Shown here: positions 38,201 to 48,400 of the stretch, one piece after another
Numbering within the stretch: position 1 is the first letter of the stretch
How the letters are laid out: every line of letters starts with the position of its first letter
Source: Phoronis australis
Lineage: Eukaryota; Phoronida; Phoronidae
Reading direction: 5' to 3'
Assembly: GCA_002633005.1 (NCBI GenBank)
Contig: NMRA01000230.1
Coordinates: 64,001-123,088, forward strand
DNA: 59,088 nt
Translations under genes and position numbers: made by a program
Notes under the pieces: generated by a model
Seen by the model: only the letters and a program-made list of their open reading frames with translations
Databases searched by the model: none
What the model was told of the DNA's origin: nothing

Positions 38201-41200
38201 AAATGACCTTTACATTCACAGGCTCTACAAACAGTACGATACGCTTGGTGGGTGGACAATATGGCGGTTCTGGTCGAGTCGAGGTCTTTCATAACGGCGT
38301 TTGGGGCACAGTTTGTGACGACAATTGGGGATTCAATAATGCCAAAGTCATTTGTCGGAGTTTGTGTTACAGGTATGTACGTGTATACACCTGTGCATGT
38401 TCTGCATTATTTGAATATGCTTCTGAGAATAACATTAAAGTTTTACGAGAGATTTCTTGTGTGAACTGTTACGCACCTTTTCGGACTCTTTCGATCACAG
38501 CCCCATCTCCGGCTATATATTAATATAAGTAAGACGTTTTGAGGCCCAATTTTCATTTCTTCCACATAACATTTAACACGAATAAGTCAATTAAAACAAC
38601 AAGCTGTTAGTTTCACAGGACAATATTATGTTCAAAATCGCATAATTGTTCAGACTTCACAAGGATACGGTTTCTGCTGAATGGAGCATTTCAAAAGCGT
38701 GCTGATCTCTCTCACTGATAATTGCATAGTCAATAATCAAGAATACCTTGTTTTGCGAAATTATTCTAAGTTGTATAAACGTACACCTTTGTCTACTTAA
38801 ATAATTGCGCTGACATCGATGACATTACTACGTGATGAAATTAAAACACGCATTTATAACAATATTCATTTTGGTTAGGACAAACACTAATTTCCCACTC
38901 TCCCGAAAGCATTACGAAGTTTCGAAACTAGCTTAATCAATCAAAAAGAAATTAAAAACCCAGTGTGACGAATTGCATTTATATTCCAGTGATAACTTTG
39001 CTAAGACGCTAACAGATAGCAATTTATCGGGAAATGGAACCATCTGGTTAGACAATGTACGATGTTCTGGTACCGAAACCCGGATTGAAGACTGCAGTCA
39101 CGACACTTGGGGACAAAACGATTGTAATCACAAAGAAGATGTCGCTGTTAGCTGCTTAGACCTCCCCGAACCTAAGGCGTCAGGTAACTAACAAAGCGTT
39201 CACATATTCATAATTTTGCCTGAATTGTCATCTTGGTATGAAACAAACACTTTTTTTACTCATAGGACTGTAGTGGTGAGCATATAAAGTGATGCGTGTG
39301 AATTACTGATACATGAGTATTGCAGCCAATGTGCCACTAAGGTTACAAGGTAGTCGTTACCAAGACAATGTCATATGAGAATGTGACGTCACCTCGGAAC
39401 TGCTTGAACATAAATTCTTCTTATAGTGAGGCTAGCAGCAATTTTTGGCCCTGTACAAAACACAACGAGTTGGTGTTGAACAAAGGCATATACATGTAGA
39501 ACGCTGGCTGTTTTAATGCTCTGCTGCTTTGACTGAGGTTAGCATGTTTATCTTTTTCTTCAGATCCACAGCCATCTGTTTCGTGCTCCAGGGGTTATTC
39601 GACAGTTTCGTTCTCTCGAGCTCTTCACCCTGAGTTAAACACGTCTCATCTGACTCTAACGTCCGCCGACAATCAATGTGGGTACATGGTCAGTCTAACA
39701 GGAAATGATGTCACCATGAAAATACCGCTGAATGGATGCAACACACAGAAGTCAGTAAGTGTCTTATTTCCCATACAATATATTGTTATGAGTTACACCT
39801 GATGTACAATTGTGTCTGAAAATTCCTTTGCGTACAGCTGCTAAGTTCAGTTTGTCATTCATCTTTAGATATTTTATGCATATGCCTCGTTGATATCTGC
39901 TAGAATACATACGTCGTCATATTTTCGTTCCATTACGGCGGCTAAGCCCTGAGGGGCTACTTCCAGTAGAAACAACAAAAACCGAGTGTGATCACATGGT
40001 TTGCTAATTGTAATGCATGGCGACATCTCGGGAAGACTGGCGTGATCGAGCGTTTTCGCCGGTTTATTGAGTCTATGGAAGGCAGTCCCGGCCGCCGTCC
40101 ATTCGCCCTTAGTTTCCCGAGCTTGTTCGATGCAGTTGTTTCCACAGACTGCTGTCGAAGCTTATTTTGAGCCTCTGCCATGGAAAACTTGTATATTAAA
40201 AATTATCTGCAAATAAGGAGTTTTGTCATCATGCCAAGTACACTCAGACTCCATCAATGACTGAATGGTTGAGCAAAATCTCATCCTTTAAAAGGATTTT
40301 AGTAAATTCCAGACTATGCTTTTTCTTTCAGCAAAATGACACACATCTGTTCTACTGTAATGAAGTCAAGTATAAAGTGGCATCCGGAAACAGCATTATC
40401 ACTCGTACTCATGGATACGACATCCCGGTGTGTTGTGTTCTACCACGTGACGGTGACGTCATCAAACCATTTGAACCGAAAGTTGTAACTGTGCCGCCAC
40501 AATCGGCAAACGACAAGTTCACCATGGAATTATTCATGTACTCTGACGAGAGTTTCACGCAACCAATCACGCAGATGCCTTTCACACTGAAACTCGGTGA
40601 TTGGTTGAATGTCGGGGTGCTTCTGCATTCGGAAATAAATGATGTCAAACTTGTGGTTCCCAATTGTTACGCATCAATGGATGCCGATCCTGCTGCAAGC
40701 CCGAAATACCCGCTTGTATCAGACAAGTAAGTTGCAAGATATCCATGTAGGCCTTCTCTAAGTTGTGAGAATAATCACTGGGCTCTTTACTTCGAGAAAG
40801 AAAAAGGATCAGTTGCCGGGCATGCTGGTCAGATGGGTGATTTTTTCACGACCGGTGAAAAGGGTGTCCAATCTTACAAGATTTCCCATGAATGGGTCTC
40901 TTTATTCCAATCAAGTAATCGAAGAATCTTCAGTTTGAGAGTTCGCAGTTCTACAATAGTTTACTTACAAAAAAGTTGACAGAAGGGATTTAATATTATT
41001 CAAATTTGTATCTTTTATAAAACATTTAATATTCATTTTTTGAAAATATGGCATCACTTAGTGTGCTATTTTAGGCTTAATGAGTTACAAAAGCAAGTGT
41101 CTAAAAATCCGTACTAAAGTATTAATTTTTTAATTAATCGCTACAAAAAGGTATACTTTCTCAAGCAAACCCTATGAAGGTTGTTGTATTCTGCTTTCCA

Positions 41201-41996
41201 TTTGCACTCCCGTCACTAAAAAGTCGAGTCTCCCCGGGGTGGGTCCGACAATTATTTTCATGCCGTGCAGTACGCAGTTGTTTGGAGAAATCGATGACGA
41301 ACGTGCCATCACGAAGGACCTACCCATGATACCTAGTGACCTACCCTTGTAGAATAAGAAATTACCGCTTCTGGCAACTACCAACAACCTTTAATTGAGA
41401 CTTGACAGTCAAAAACTGACCAATCACGTTGCTAGTAATTAAAATGTTTATTTCAAGTATACCACGCCGCTGGATAATTTTTTGAGTATCCCTGATTTAT
41501 AAGTTGCGGTCTTGGGGTCTGACATAAAAACGTATTACAAGGTCCCTGTAAATGTGTTCAAGTGAAAAGGGTGTCCGTTTTTACCTGACCTTTGTTCTTC
41601 CCGTCTTTTCGCAGATGCCGGCAAGATTCTACACTTTCGTTCTTTCCGATGAACGACACGATGTTTGCATTCCGGTTCCAGTCGTTTGCTTTCGTTGACA
41701 ACATAACGCAAGTGTTCATACACTGCAACGGATTCGTCTGCGATATCAAAGAGACGAGCGCTTCTTGCGATCGCTCGTGTCAATCCAGAAAGGGGCGGCG
41801 AAGGAGGGAAAGTGATCCCCAGCAAACATTGCGTCACGTAGAGAATGGACCAATCATATTTGAAAGAGACGTCAAGAACAATGTGGATGGAGCTAGTGCG
41901 TCTCGTGGTGCTTATGTCAAAATTGAGATTTACTTCATTCAGTTCATTTTGTGTGTCTATTTTCAATTACTTAGATTCTTTGTGAAACTTCATTAA
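35160..41996 (+). CDS. SRCR-SRCR-ZP transmembrane protein, copy 1 (DMBT1-like)
   Basis: Eight coding exons (35160-35217, 36978-37146, 37786-38009, 38222-38372, 38990-39183, 39564-39754, 40332-40726, 41615-41996) total 1764 nt, phase-consistent, giving 587 residues. Order: signal peptide (~1-19), SRCR1 (six Cys, split over two exons as in group A), linker with one Cys, SRCR2 (also two exons; CRSLCY gives an extra Cys), ZP-N (four Cys), ZP-C, consensus furin site RKGRRRR (~519-525), and a hydrophobic C-terminal segment ending FFVKLH. ZP modules polymerise into extracellular filaments after furin cleavage releases the external hydrophobic patch. SRCR domains bind microbial or matrix polyanions. 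A secreted or mucosal, filament-forming recognition protein is inferred. It lies head to head with the RPTP gene and is paralogous to 50411-57423. Confidence 0.88.
36978..37146 (+). CDS. SRCR-ZP copy 1, exon 2 (SRCR1 first half)
   Basis: 169 nt, acceptor tttttattatag, donor gtgagt. It encodes [19 protein letters not shown] and [23 protein letters not shown]. Confidence 0.9.
37249..37323 (-). repeat. Short GC-rich interspersed repeat, copy 7
   Basis: GGGGCGCACCATAGGGGACT, GGAGGCTATGGCGCCCC, CACTGCCGCGCCGCCCATG, in intron 2 of SRCR-ZP copy 1. The matching intron of copy 2 lacks it, so it was inserted after the duplication. Confidence 0.75.
37786..38009 (+). CDS. SRCR-ZP copy 1, exon 3 (SRCR1 second half, linker)
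   Basis: 224 nt, acceptor catctttttcag, donor gtaagt. It encodes [48 protein letters not shown]. Reading through the donor keeps an open frame to a stop at 38123-38125. Confidence 0.9.
38222..38372 (+). CDS. SRCR-ZP copy 1, exon 4 (SRCR2 first half)
   Basis: 151 nt, acceptor tttacattcacag, donor gtatgt. It encodes [42 protein letters not shown]. The protein sequence is identical in copy 2. Confidence 0.9.
38990..39183 (+). CDS. SRCR-ZP copy 1, exon 5 (SRCR2 second half)
   Basis: 194 nt, acceptor tttatattccag, donor gtaact. It encodes [48 protein letters not shown]. Confidence 0.9.
39564..39754 (+). CDS. SRCR-ZP copy 1, exon 6 (start of ZP-N)
   Basis: 191 nt, acceptor tctttttcttcag, donor gtaagt. 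It encodes [19 protein letters not shown] and [14 protein letters not shown] to [11 protein letters not shown], the first three ZP-N cysteines. Confidence 0.9.
40332..40726 (+). CDS. SRCR-ZP copy 1, exon 7 (end of ZP-N, ZP linker, ZP-C start)
   Basis: 395 nt, phase 0 in, phase 2 out; acceptor ttttctttcag, donor gtaagt. It encodes [15 protein letters not shown] (fourth ZP-N Cys), [10 protein letters not shown], and [16 protein letters not shown] to [10 protein letters not shown] of ZP-C. Confidence 0.9.
41615..41996 (+). CDS. SRCR-ZP copy 1, exon 8 (ZP-C end, furin site, tail)
   Basis: 382 nt to TAA 41994-41996, acceptor cttttcgcag. It encodes [33 protein letters not shown], furin site RKGRRRR at 41787-41807, the GPIIFE patch, and the hydrophobic [23 protein letters not shown] at 42130-42135 stands where copy 2 has AATAAA. 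Confidence 0.9.
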
Positions 41997-43998
41997 ACAT
42001 CGCATTTTCTCTCGAGATCTTGTGTTGAGCTATTCATCTATGTGCTTTTGTAAATAGTTCCTAATCATTGTACAAATTTCTTGCCCTTATGTCTGCTCAG
42101 AGTCTCTGTGTCATCAATATATCATGTTCAATGAAACCCAAACTATTCGAAGTGTAGTTTTTGTCTTACATGGAAACCTTATATGTTTCCTTTACTTTTC
42201 TTTTTGTTTTAGCATTTTTTCAAAACAGTTCAGTAAAAAATTCAAAAAGCGAAAAACTTACTAGATGTCCCTTTACTGTCGGGGAGACAACTGCTATATA
42301 TTCAGTAGCGGATCTAGGATATCATAAGGGGGAGGCTACACTTTGCCTTGGGCAATGGCGCACAGTACGTTTGCATGAATACACCCAGATTAAATTCTAG
42401 GGGTGCCCGAATTCCTCGGTGGACCAAAAAAATTAAAAAAACGAAAACAGTTGGACAGGTGGTCTCGAAGGGTCGCTTGCAACCGCAAACTGAACCTGCG
42501 CGAATGGTTAAATCTTGTTTCGGCCGCATGTTAATTACTGGGATTTTATTTTTTGCGGCAGCCAAGGAGGGGGGGGCAAGGCCCCCGTCCTATATCCTCC
42601 TATGATATTGAGCCCCCGAATAGCGCGAATGCGAGATGAAAAGGGTCAAACGTAATCCAGTAATAAGCTATTTATCTGATTGGTCATCCATATAAAATTT
42701 CAGCCACTTATATCCAACAAAATGTCAAGGATAGGGAAAAAGACTGTTTCGAATGGCAAGAACCAAATTAAGCCGTCATCTGGAGTTGCATCAAGGCAGT
42801 CAACCGCCAGCCCGGGGCCCGGGTGGAAACCAATATAGGCTAGTACGCAATGCAACTGAAACAAGCAATTCCGAAGACATGAATGTTTATCGGGTGGAAT
42901 GGGTGATCGTTGTAGCTAAAACCCGACTACGGAGTGGGGTGGTGGTAGAGATGGTCATATCCTATGCAAGTTCAGTGACCCTGGTGAACATTCGCTGAAC
43001 ACACGAAGATTTCCTGACCTCAATGGACCCGACAAGTTGCATGGCCAATCTTCAGTGGACTCAATGGAATTGTGTTCAAACCAAGAAATTTTTGCATCTT
43101 GCCTTCTGATGGCTTGTAAGGCATATGGACTTGGGATTCATAACCAGTTGATTGACGTCATTGACAGGTGATGCAAAATTCAAGAGTTTATGTATAATGT
43201 TATCGCATTTGTGAAGATGAAAATTCGTAGTTAATAAAGTAAAAAAACTTGAGAGTATGCTGTTATATGACTGTAATTTTGTCTTTAACAAAGGAGGGGC
43301 TGTAGTTGGATTACGTATATATTAGTATATCGGTGATTCGTTGACTAAGTTCACAATATTTGTCACTTTGACACGCCCTGATTCCATTTTTGTTATTCTC
43401 TGTGAATATTGCGCTTTATCTTTTTACGTACGTTATTATTCCTTGACTCACCTTTTAAAAACTCGGAATTCTTGAATTTCGGGTTGTCTCACAGCGGTGT
43501 GAAATCCAATTTTACACAGAGTTACACGATAGAGAACCCTACCGTAAACTTTCTTGAAAATAAAATTACTAAATTACATAAGAAAGAATCATGTATCGTT
43601 TTTATCTAAACTTGGACTATAATGGTTGTAATATTAAATTAGAACTCAGCCGAGGCAGAACTACTGTACCTGTATGATCAGAGTTTAAACACATGCAGTG
43701 TTGTGTACCAAAGAGGCGTGTATATTTAAAGGTAGAGATGAAAATAATCTTTGTTGTTCACAGGAGATGCGCATTTAACTATTATCTCAATATATGGGCC
43801 TTGCACACACACGCGCACGAATTTTTGTGGCAATATTTGCTCGTTTTGGGGAGTTCGAACACGTGGCGACGTGCTACTGACGTTTGGATTTTAGTTGTTA
43901 ACGGGTGCCAGTTTACTCGACGTGCTTTTCACGACCTATTTGGAGGTATCAAATGTACCGTCATCAACAAAATACATGACTTACATAAATCGTTTATA
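41997..43998. other. 3' flank of SRCR-ZP copy 1 and upstream flank of unit 2
   Basis: No coding exon was recognised. It contains a hAT-like MITE (42304-42608) and, from about 42.9 kb, sequence homologous to 33.3-34.7 kb. Confidence 0.65.
42304..42608. mobile_element. MITE-like element, CGGATCTAGGA family, copy 1
   Basis: It starts at TAGCGGATCTAGGATATCAT and ends GTCCTATATCCTCCTATGA. Internally it has an A-rich tract GGACCAAAAAAATTAAAAAA and GCGGCAGCC before a poly-G run. The same order occurs at 44829-45150. Such GGCGGATCTAGG ends are common on animal hAT-type non-autonomous elements. Confidence 0.6.
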
Positions 43999-44828
43999 AC
44001 TTGGCGAAATAAATTTCGTCAAGTATGTTGCTTTGCCATCAAGTTTTTTTGTTTGTTCGCACTCTACAAGTCTCATATTTCGTCCGATTTCCACGAAATT
44101 TGCACAAAACCTTAAGATCGGAAGTCCTGGAAGCCATTTTCATGAAAGACGTCGCTCTAGTCGGTTGGCGACTGGTCTTCCACATATGGCACATCACATT
44201 TACAAAATACCGCGAAAAACGGGTGATGAGGATGGATCTCGCGAGATCATATCGGTTCGTATCCGCGCCAAATAAACCGCAGAAAAATGTTTCGTCATTG
44301 CTGTAATTTGAATGAGATTTGTAGCAGATAGGACTAAGTTCTTAAAAATGGTGATTATAATCATTGTAGGTGAGAAAGTCCGTATTTGTCGACTCGTTTA
44401 TGTATCAAAATAAAAACTTATCTTCCTTGCCATGCATACTCGGGGAATTCCCTGTCAATGGAATCCCCGAGTAGAATCGCGACGAATGCGGACGAAATTT
44501 GGAGTACCTATAGTATTAATTGAAGCAATTTTAAAATGAAAAACATCATTGAAACGATTTAGTTATCACTAAGTGAACATAAAAGGTTCACTGTGCGATT
44601 AAAATAAAACTAGCAGAAGAAGCACAGTTGATAGGTCAACTAATTGCGTTATTGACGTTCCCACACTGAACTGCAATTTGTTTGCTTATTAGCCCTGTAG
44701 TTCACCAAACTTTAGTAGATCTTTGCCGTGCACAAATTACAATACCAGAACAGCAACATTTTTTACAAGACATTAGTGATGATGATACTGATGATGAAGA
44801 AACTAGTGTTGACGTTTTGTAGTACTGT

Positions 44829-45150
44829 TCTAGTGGCGGATCAGGGACCAGAAGGGGGCCGCGCCCCAACATGTTGCCTCGGGGAATTGGGCAGAGCGCG
44901 GTTGTATGTGTACAGGCGTCCCGAAAGTTGCGGGGGTCCGGAGTATGAACCTTCTGTTCGGGAAATCTATCGACTAAAAAAATAAAAAACAAAAAACAGG
45001 ATTGAGAGCCGGCCACGATCTGGGCTCTGATTCCCCATCCTTCTCCAGTATCGGTCCTAGTTATATGTCCTCACGTGTCGCGCTGTTGCTGTTTCATTTT
45101 GCTTGCGGCAGCCCCTGCCCCCCTCCCCTCTAAGTCCGCCTATGTGCTCC
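44829..45150. mobile_element. MITE-like element, CGGATCTAGGA family, copy 2
   Basis: Start TAGTGGCGGATCAGGGACCA, end CCCTCTAAGTCCGCCTATG. It has an internal A-rich tract GACTAAAAAAATAAAAAAC and a CGGCAGCCCCTGCCCCCC run. The layout matches 42304-42608. Confidence 0.6.
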
Positions 45151-45167
45151 AATTGGTGATATAATTA

Positions 45168-45729
45168 AAGGAAATTATCAAGTAGTGTATGCTAACTCTG
45201 AGCCTCTGAAATCAACAAGTGATGGAGTGAAACGCTTGCAAAACAAGGAATTAGCTTCCAACGTGGCAATTGTGGTATTCTACGAAAGACATGTTGTGTT
45301 AGAATGTTGAATTTAATGCAGACAAAAAATACATTTATTCGTATCACAACAGGTTTCACAGCACCAATTTTTATGCCTTTTCTAATACCCAGAATTTCCA
45401 AATCTGAGCCTGAAAGTTCTCAGTCGTTATCCCCAGTTATCTAGAGCCCTCTTGGATTTTGTAGAATTATCACCCTCGGGGCTAACGCCACTCGGACGGT
45501 AATTCTCCAAAATCGACTCGGGGTCTAGATAACGGGGGATAACGACTTCGCCATGTAATAATCTATATTTATCTCGTTAAACCATTTATTTTTTCCAAAA
45601 CACATGTAAACAATAAAATGTTATCACATGACACAAGTTCCCTTGGTATGTACCAGTCTAACCAATAAAACATTATTCTTTGATCAAAACCACCTTAAGC
45701 ATATTAAGCACTGAGATCATTCAGTGGCT
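45168..45729 (+). repeat. Direct repeat A flanking assembly N
   Basis: 562 bp, nearly identical to 45731-46291, starting AAGGAAATTATCAAGTAGTG and ending TTCAGTGGCT. It includes a hairpin whose arms are CGTTATCCCCAGTTATCTAG and TCTAGATAACGGGGGATAAC. Confidence 0.9.
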
Positions 45730-45730
45730 N
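45730..45730. other. Assembly N
   Basis: A single unresolved base placed exactly between two near-identical ~562-bp segments; probably a contig join. Confidence 0.9.
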
Positions 45731-46291
45731 AAGGAAATTATCAAGTAGTGTATGCTAACTCTGAGGCTCTGAAATCAACAAGTGATGAAGTGAAACGCTT
45801 GCAAAACAAGGAATTAGCTTCCAACGTGGCAATTGTGGTAATCAACGAAAGACATGTTGTGTTAGAATGCTGAATTTAATGCAGACAAAAATACATTTAT
45901 TCGTATCACAACAGGTTTCACAGCACCAATTTTTATGCCTTTTCTAATACCCAGAATTTCCAAATCTGAGCCTGAAAGTTCTCAGTCGTTATCCCCCGTT
46001 ATCTAGAGCCCTCATGGATTTTGTAGAATTATCACCCTCGGGGCTGACGCCACTCGGACGGTAATTCTCCAAAATCGACTCGGGGTCTAGATAACGGGGG
46101 ATAACGACTTCGCCATGTAATAATATATATTTATCTCGTTAAACCATTTATTTTTTCCAAAACATATGTAAACAATAACATTTTATCACATGACACAAGT
46201 TCCCCTGGTATGTACCAGTCTAACCAATAAAACATTATTCTTTGATCAAAACCACCTTAAGCATATTAAGCACCGAGATAATTCAGTGGCT
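45731..46291 (+). repeat. Direct repeat B flanking assembly N
   Basis: 561 bp with the same start and end sequence as 45168-45729 and only scattered single-base differences. Confidence 0.9.
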
Positions 46292-47335
46292 AACTCACTA
46301 TGCAAATGATTTTGACCACACACACATCATTTCTTGTGAAAAAAAAACTCATAGCTTACATATCAGAAAGTCCCTCAAGATTTTTAAATCGAAAGCATTA
46401 TGTCATGACTCTTTAACCACACGAGTACTGCCACTATTATCTGCTTCAGAGTCATTAACTGAAATGGACTATTGATATATGTTGTCACTTATGATTTATA
46501 CCTTTCGTCACTGACATTTTTAAAGCTGGTGTAAAGTATCACACCATCACTTAAGATAAAAAATTAAGCAGTAAATTGTCATCACTTTTACAGGTGTACA
46601 ACCTTTTTTCTTAAAGCAGATCCTCTTATAAACAAGAACAGTCATCCATCAGTTTTACAGTTAACTACACAAGAGTTTCAAAAACTAATTACGCAAAAAT
46701 TCTCTAGTTTGGGACAGTGAATAATTATTTTGATCGAAGTCGGAGCTTGTCAAAATTTTTAGAAATTCACACAGTTGTCTGTCAGAAATTCAAGGGGAAT
46801 GGTAACAATTTATTAAATTTTGTCATGAGAGTCACTTTTTATGAACTTACAGGAGTATTCTTGCAACCTGTTATGTTACGACATAGCGTTATTAAGTTGA
46901 AAAGTACGAAAATATACAAATCACTCACGCCTGAAATTTCAGGATGAAAAAAAATTCAGCCATGATTTCTGTGTTCTGAATTTAGGAGCTGTCTCAATCT
47001 GTGGAATTTTTAATGTAATATATTACCGACCTAATTGCTATCATCAATTATGTCACCTTTGCTAAAAATATATGTTAAAAACAATTATAAGCTATAAATG
47101 TGATCCATCTCTTGCCATGAAAAATGTTCAAACATACACCATTGCCAGCATGATGACAAAACACGCAGCAGACAATAGCCTCTGCACAGCACAGAGTTGA
47201 GAGGCTTTTTGGCAAACATCTACACATATCCCATACATTATGGCTACAGTGAAGTCATTCTTAGTCTTACCAATATGTAGTGAATGACGCATAGTAACAG
47301 AAGTGGTAGCCCATGTGGACGATCTTCCACTTCTT

Positions 47336-47900
47336 TCACAATTTTCCAAAGAAGCCGCCTGTCATCCACTGGTCCCTCATGGGAAGTCTAAGCATACTTT
47401 TTTCTAAAATCTTGCAAAGATCATCCAAAGATGTACTGATTTTAAACAACAGATTCCGATCAAGATGCTCAGTTGAATTTTTAGACACGTATGACAGGAA
47501 AGGGTTGGATTGTTGATAATCCTCATATACTGAATACCCATGGTCATCTAACTCCGACTCAAAATTTAACAATCTCTTTGCTCCTGTTGGCTTCTTAGAA
47601 ACAGATGGCGAATCAATTATTACATGTTTTTGTCGATCTTCAGACTGAGCAATGAGAATGCTGACATCCATTCTTGCTGATTTCTGCAGCTGTGTGAGTT
47701 TTGAACAAAACGAAATCCATGAGCTTCAGATAAACAGAGGCCTAGTGTCCAGCAAATCGTTGAATTGAAAGTAAACCTCTACTTTAATGCGTCATTTCTT
47801 AACTTTGTGTGCATGAGTGTCAGAGTATAACAGTTTGCCACATAATATGCATGTCTTTGACTTTGCCTTTTTCAGTGGAGTATTACAGTTCACCATCTGA
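47336..47900 (-). pseudogene. Degenerate coding relic of unknown family within the ~6-kb insertion
   Basis: On the minus strand an ATG near 47900 opens MVNCNTPLKKAKSKTCILCG with a CxxC...H pattern and stops at TGA after about 34 codons. Further stops interrupt the region. A longer frame (47671-47336) reads MDVSILIAQSEDRQKHVIID and ends FFGKL. An alternative frame past its end reads VKEVEDRPHGLPLLLLCVIH up to a gtaaga donor. This suggests a broken transposon-encoded or captured gene. The family is not recognised; a spliced host gene cannot be excluded. Confidence 0.3.
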
Positions 47901-48189
47901 AATTAAGTATACGTAAATAGCAAAGGCTTTCAATTTTTACTAGCATGACTGACGGGCCTCCTAGAATTACAGATCTGTGTTCAAGTGAGTTGACTTACGG
48001 CTGTAAAATTTTAATCAAGCTGATCAATTTTAGTACTGCAGATGGGAAATATGTTTAATTAACCTTTTGCAGAAAGTCTATGGTTACAGAATTACAAAAT
48101 ATGACTCTACTCGGATATAATGGTCCCTGACATGGATAACAAGTTTCATTCACTGGTAGTAACATACTCCGGAAGACTTAAGTCAAATT

Positions 48190-48400
48190 ATACCTCGCAC
48201 TGGCGGGTGCGGTAAAAATAGGTGGGTGCGCAGTGTAAAACTGGCCAGTTGACGATTTGGGCAACTGAACGAAGGACTGATTGAAGAAAAAGTTACATTA
48301 CAGGAGCATTTGTTTGAGTTGGAAGAAATTAAAGACGTATAATCAATCAATGTATGAAACTCCCAAAAGAGCTTCACTGAGGCCAGCTAGAGACAATGGT
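48190..48400. repeat. Relative of the 24.4-25.0 kb palindromic element
   Basis: TTGACGATTTGGGCAACTGAACGAAGGAC and GTTTGAGTTGGAAGAAATTA parallel the reverse strand of 24600-24780 (TTTGTCGATTTGAGCAACTG; GCTCGAACTAGGAAGATTTA). CTAGAGACAATGG near 48390 resembles the arm sequence at 24441. Confidence 0.55.

Larger units (their letters stand above)
33300..42230 (+). repeat. Tandem duplication, unit 1 (carries SRCR-ZP copy 1)
   Basis: The left part aligns to 42.9-44.0 kb and the right part to 49.96-57.66 kb in the same order and orientation. Exons, introns, the ~450-bp upstream region and the 3' flank all match. Boundaries are approximate, read by eye. Confidence 0.85.

Noticed and set aside
41592-41614. 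Upstream methionine (MFFPSFRRC...) as a start of a separate small gene; likewise 57022
   Set aside because: These bases are the polypyrimidine tract and acceptor of SRCR-ZP exon 8. The exon continues the ZP-C domain from exon 7.
44829-45150. Long frame encoding ...FFIFLVDRFPEQKV... as a gene, and its parallel at 42314-42565
   Set aside because: Both frames are the antisense of the A-rich tract of the same MITE family and have no independent support.
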